DNA of 64,000 nucleotides from Mesorhizobium shangrilense (GTDB lineage: Bacteria; Pseudomonadota; Alphaproteobacteria; Rhizobiales; Rhizobiaceae). The number at the start of each line of letters is the position of its first letter. The first letter of the stretch is position 1. A program made the translations under genes and the position numbers. This document shows, one piece after another, positions 61,461-64,000 of the stretch. The stretch is taken from assembly GCF_040537815.1 (NCBI RefSeq), contig NZ_JBEWSZ010000013.1:1-64000 (forward strand). Reading direction: 5' to 3'. Under the pieces are notes generated by a model, which saw nothing but the letters and a program-made list of their open reading frames with translations, did no database searches and was not told the origin of the DNA.

Positions 61461-63002
61461 ATGCCGCAGTCGGCTGAAAAAATTCTCGACCACGCTCCCC
61501 TGTTCCGCGAGCCGGAATACAGGCAGATGCTCGCCGAGAAGAAGCTGAATTTCGAATGTCCGCATCCGGATCAGATCGTTACCGATCAACGAGAGTTCAC
61601 CAAGACGTGGGAATACCGCGAATTGAACCTCGCCCGCGAAGCGCTTGTGGTGAACCCCGCCAAGGCCTGCCAGCCGCTCGGCGCGGTGTTCGCGGCCGCG
61701 GGCTTCGAGCGAACCATGTCTTTCGTCCACGGCAGCCAGGGCTGCGTGGCCTATTACCGCTCGCACCTGTCGCGCCATTTCAAGGAGCCTGCTTCGGCGG
61801 TTTCCTCCTCGATGACCGAGGATGCGGCGGTATTCGGCGGCCTGAAGAACATGGTCGATGGGCTCGCCAACACCTACCAGCTCTACGATCCGAAGATGAT
61901 CGCCGTCTCGACGACTTGTATGGCGGAGGTCATTGGCGACGACCTGCACAGCTTCATCGAGAACGCCAAGGACGAAAACTCGGTCCCGCGCGACTTCGAC
62001 GTGCCCTTCGCCCACACGCCGGCCTTCGTCGGCAGCCATGTCGATGGCTATGACGTAATGGTCAAGGGCATTTTGGAGCACTTCTGGAAAGGCCAGGAGC
62101 GCACGGAAGCCGGGGGAACCATCAACATCATTCCCGGTTTCGACGGCTTTTGCGTCGGCAACAACCGGGAACTCAAGCGCCTGCTCGATCTGATGGGCGT
62201 GTCCTACACCTTCATCCAGGACGCCTCAGACCAGTTCGACACGCCGTCGGACGGCGAATACCGCATGTATGACGGCGGCACGAAGATCGAAGACGTGAAG
62301 AAGGCAGTCAACGCCGAGGCGACACTTTCGCTGCAGTATTACAACACCCGAAAAACGCTGGACTACTGCCGGGAAGTCGAGCAGGCCACGGCCTCGTTCC
62401 ATTACCCGCTCGGCGTCCAGGCGACCGACGAACTCCTGATGAAGGTCTCGGCGATTTCCGGCAAGGAGATCCCCGAGACAATCCGCCTTGAGCGCGGTCG
62501 ACTGGTTGATGCCATGGCGGACAGCCAGTCTTGGCTGCACGGCAAGAAATATGCGATCTACGGCGATCCGGACTTCGTCTACGCCATGGCCCGCTTCGTC
62601 ATGGAGACCGGCGGCGAGCCCACCCATTGCCTCGCCACCAACGGCACCTCGGCGTGGCAAGCCGAGATGAAGGAACTGCTTGCATCCTCGCCCTTCGGCA
62701 AGGACGCTCAAGTCTGGCCGGGCAAGGACCTCTGGGCGATGCGTTCGCTGCTCTTCACCGAGCCGGTGGACCTGCTGATCGGCAATTCCTATGGCAAGTA
62801 TCTGGAGCGCGACACCGGCACGCCGCTGATCCGGCTGATGTTTCCGATCTTCGACCGGCACCATCACCATCGTTTCGCGCTCATGGGCTACCAAGGCGGG
62901 TTACGCGTCCTGACGACGATCCTCGACAAGATCTTCGACAAACTCGATCGCGAGACAAGCGAGACGGGCGTGACGGACTATTCTTATGACCTCACCCGCT
63001 AG
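61461..63002 (+). CDS. nifK: nitrogenase molybdenum-iron protein beta chain NifK
   Basis: 513 residues. P-cluster Cys in [17 protein letters not shown], in [20 protein letters not shown], and in [13 protein letters not shown] [34 protein letters not shown] closes the protein. It partners NifD and shares the P-cluster, the electron relay to FeMo-cofactor. GAGG ahead of ATG 61461 supports the start. Confidence 0.98.
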   Translation: MPQSAEKILDHAPLFREPEYRQMLAEKKLNFECPHPDQIVTDQREFTKTWEYRELNLAREALVVNPAKACQPLGAVFAAAGFERTMSFVHGSQGCVAYYRSHLSRHFKEPASAVSSSMTEDAAVFGGLKNMVDGLANTYQLYDPKMIAVSTTCMAEVIGDDLHSFIENAKDENSVPRDFDVPFAHTPAFVGSHVDGYDVMVKGILEHFWKGQERTEAGGTINIIPGFDGFCVGNNRELKRLLDLMGVSYTFIQDASDQFDTPSDGEYRMYDGGTKIEDVKKAVNAEATLSLQYYNTRKTLDYCREVEQATASFHYPLGVQATDELLMKVSAISGKEIPETIRLERGRLVDAMADSQSWLHGKKYAIYGDPDFVYAMARFVMETGGEPTHCLATNGTSAWQAEMKELLASSPFGKDAQVWPGKDLWAMRSLLFTEPVDLLIGNSYGKYLERDTGTPLIRLMFPIFDRHHHHRFALMGYQGGLRVLTTILDKIFDKLDRETSETGVTDYSYDLTR

Positions 63003-63006
63003 CAGC

Positions 63007-63037
63007 GGCGGCCGGCCTTTCGCCAAGGCTGGCCGCC
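63007..63037 (+). other. inverted repeat between nifK and nifE
   Basis: GGCGGCC (63007-63013) and GGCCGCC (63031-63037) pair around a 17-base loop that itself has a short inner repeat (CCTT/AAGG). It lies in the 63-bp spacer. Possible partial terminator or stability element. Confidence 0.5.
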
Positions 63038-63065
63038 TTCCAATGCACTTTTGGAGACCGACGCA

Positions 63066-64000
63066 ATGTCCTCGCTCAGCGCCAAAATTCAGGATGTCTT
63101 CAACGAGCCCGCCTGCGAGAGAAACCGCGGCAAGGATGCCAAGGCGCGCAAAGAGGGCTGCTCGAAGCCGCTGACCCCCGGGGCGGCAGCCGGCGGCTGC
63201 GCCTTTGACGGCGCCAAGATCGTGCTGCAGCCGATCACCGACGTCGCGCACCTGGTCCATGCGCCGCTCGCCTGCGAGGGCAATTCCTGGGACAACCGGG
63301 GAGCGGCTTCGTCGGGGGCAACGCTTTGGCGCACAAGCTTCACAACCGACCTCACCGAACTCGACGTGGTGATGGGGCAGGGCGAGCGCAAGCTTTTCAA
63401 AGCGATCCGCGAGATCAAGGAAGCTTACGCGCCGCCAGCGATCTTCGTCTATTCGACCTGCGTGACGGCGCTGATCGGCGACGACATCGAGGCCGTCTGC
63501 AAGCGCGCGGGGGAAAAATTCGGCTTGGCCGTGGTGCCGGTCAATGCGCCGGGCTTAGCCGGCTCCAAGAACCTCGGCAACAAGCTCGCCGCCGAGGCGT
63601 TGCTCGATCACGTCATCGGCACGGTAGAACCCGACGACGCCGGGCCGTACGACATCAACATCCTTGGCGAATTCAACCTCTCCGGCGAATTCTGGATGGT
63701 GAAGCCGCTGCTTGATCGGCTCGGGATCCGGGTGCGCGCCTGCATTCCGGGCGACGCGCGTTACCTCGACGTTGCTTCCGCGCACCGGGCCCGGGCGGCT
63801 ATGTTGGTGTGCTCGACCGCGCTCATCAATCTTGCCCGCAAGATGGAGGAGCGCTGGGACATCCCGTTCTTCGAGGGCTCCTTTTACGGCATTACCGACA
63901 CCTCGGAAGCACTTCGCAACATTGCTGAGCTGCTCGTGAGGAAGGGCGCTGATCCGGAGATCCTCAACCGCACACAGACGCTGATCGCAGTGGAAGAGGC
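63066..64000 (+). CDS. nifE: NifE, FeMo-cofactor scaffold subunit (3' end outside window)
   Basis: First 311 codons. ATG 63066 has GGAG upstream. The N-terminal Cys-rich segment (GCSKPLTPGAAAGGCAFDGA), APLACEGNSWDNRGAASSG and IFVYSTCVTALIGDDIEAVC match NifE, the alpha-like subunit of the NifEN scaffold on which FeMo-cofactor is finished. ILGEFNLSGEFWMVKPLLDR and FFEGSFYGITDTSEALR follow in order. The reading frame is open to the end of the window; nifN should follow. Confidence 0.96.
   Translation, partial: MSSLSAKIQDVFNEPACERNRGKDAKARKEGCSKPLTPGAAAGGCAFDGAKIVLQPITDVAHLVHAPLACEGNSWDNRGAASSGATLWRTSFTTDLTELDVVMGQGERKLFKAIREIKEAYAPPAIFVYSTCVTALIGDDIEAVCKRAGEKFGLAVVPVNAPGLAGSKNLGNKLAAEALLDHVIGTVEPDDAGPYDINILGEFNLSGEFWMVKPLLDRLGIRVRACIPGDARYLDVASAHRARAAMLVCSTALINLARKMEERWDIPFFEGSFYGITDTSEALRNIAELLVRKGADPEILNRTQTLIAVEE

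Overview
The window reads as part of an alphaproteobacterial rhizobial symbiosis island or symbiotic plasmid, most like Mesorhizobium. The reasons are a nifHDKE cluster, a symbiotic prxS-rpoN2 pair, nifQ and a nif-specific ferredoxin, two type III effectors with tts boxes (NopP-like and NopD-like), and a P450/ferredoxin/SDR/monooxygenase block that I recall from NGR234 (y4vG-y4vJ). Many IS remnants and decayed housekeeping fragments (queD, nadC, deoA, egtD-like) fit an integrated, rearranged accessory region. The species call is inference.

Layout. 1-6.6 kb: small accessory genes, a decayed methyltransferase, a NopP-like effector behind a tts box, a broken IS6 element and a zinc-less MucR/Ros regulator. 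6.8-15.6 kb: an IS701-type and an IS110-type transposase, ParDE and HipBA modules, and remnants of an AbiE system, queD and nadC. 15.7-21.0 kb: a tightly coupled leftward operon (histidine-decarboxylase-like enzyme, membrane desaturase, O-acetylhomoserine-sulfhydrylase-like enzyme, class I amidotransferase, EamA exporter) that resembles rhizobitoxine-type chemistry. 21.6-36.1 kb: NifA/RpoN-controlled country with a reductase, an MFS pump, the P450 operon, the LLM monooxygenase, fdxB, nifQ, rpoN2 and prxS. Three copies of one NifA-site plus -24/-12 promoter module lie here, two of them inside a ~700 bp direct repeat. 36.4-42.2 kb: a leftward operon (sulfotransferase-like, GMC oxidoreductase, class III aminotransferase, HAD phosphatase, TreT-like glycosyltransferase) with its own -24/-12 and NifA sites. 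42.7-48.5 kb: a nuclease fragment, an S46 peptidase with a candidate NifA/RpoN promoter, an intact AbiE pair and decayed defence genes. 48.6-53.8 kb: a 1711-residue NopD-like SUMO-protease effector with long internal repeats behind a clear tts box. 54-58 kb: a MacAB-type export pair. 58.6-64 kb: nifH, nifD, nifK and the start of nifE.

Working together: RpoN2 and NifA (NifA is not in the window) would switch on nifHDKE and, from the promoter matches I can read, also the P450 block, the glycosyltransferase/aminotransferase operon, a 3-hydroxyisobutyrate-dehydrogenase-like reductase, an S46 peptidase and possibly MacAB. The bacteroid would then combine nitrogen fixation with small-molecule synthesis and export, while TtsI would control the two effectors. 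All motif calls were made by eye; no alignment or database search was possible.
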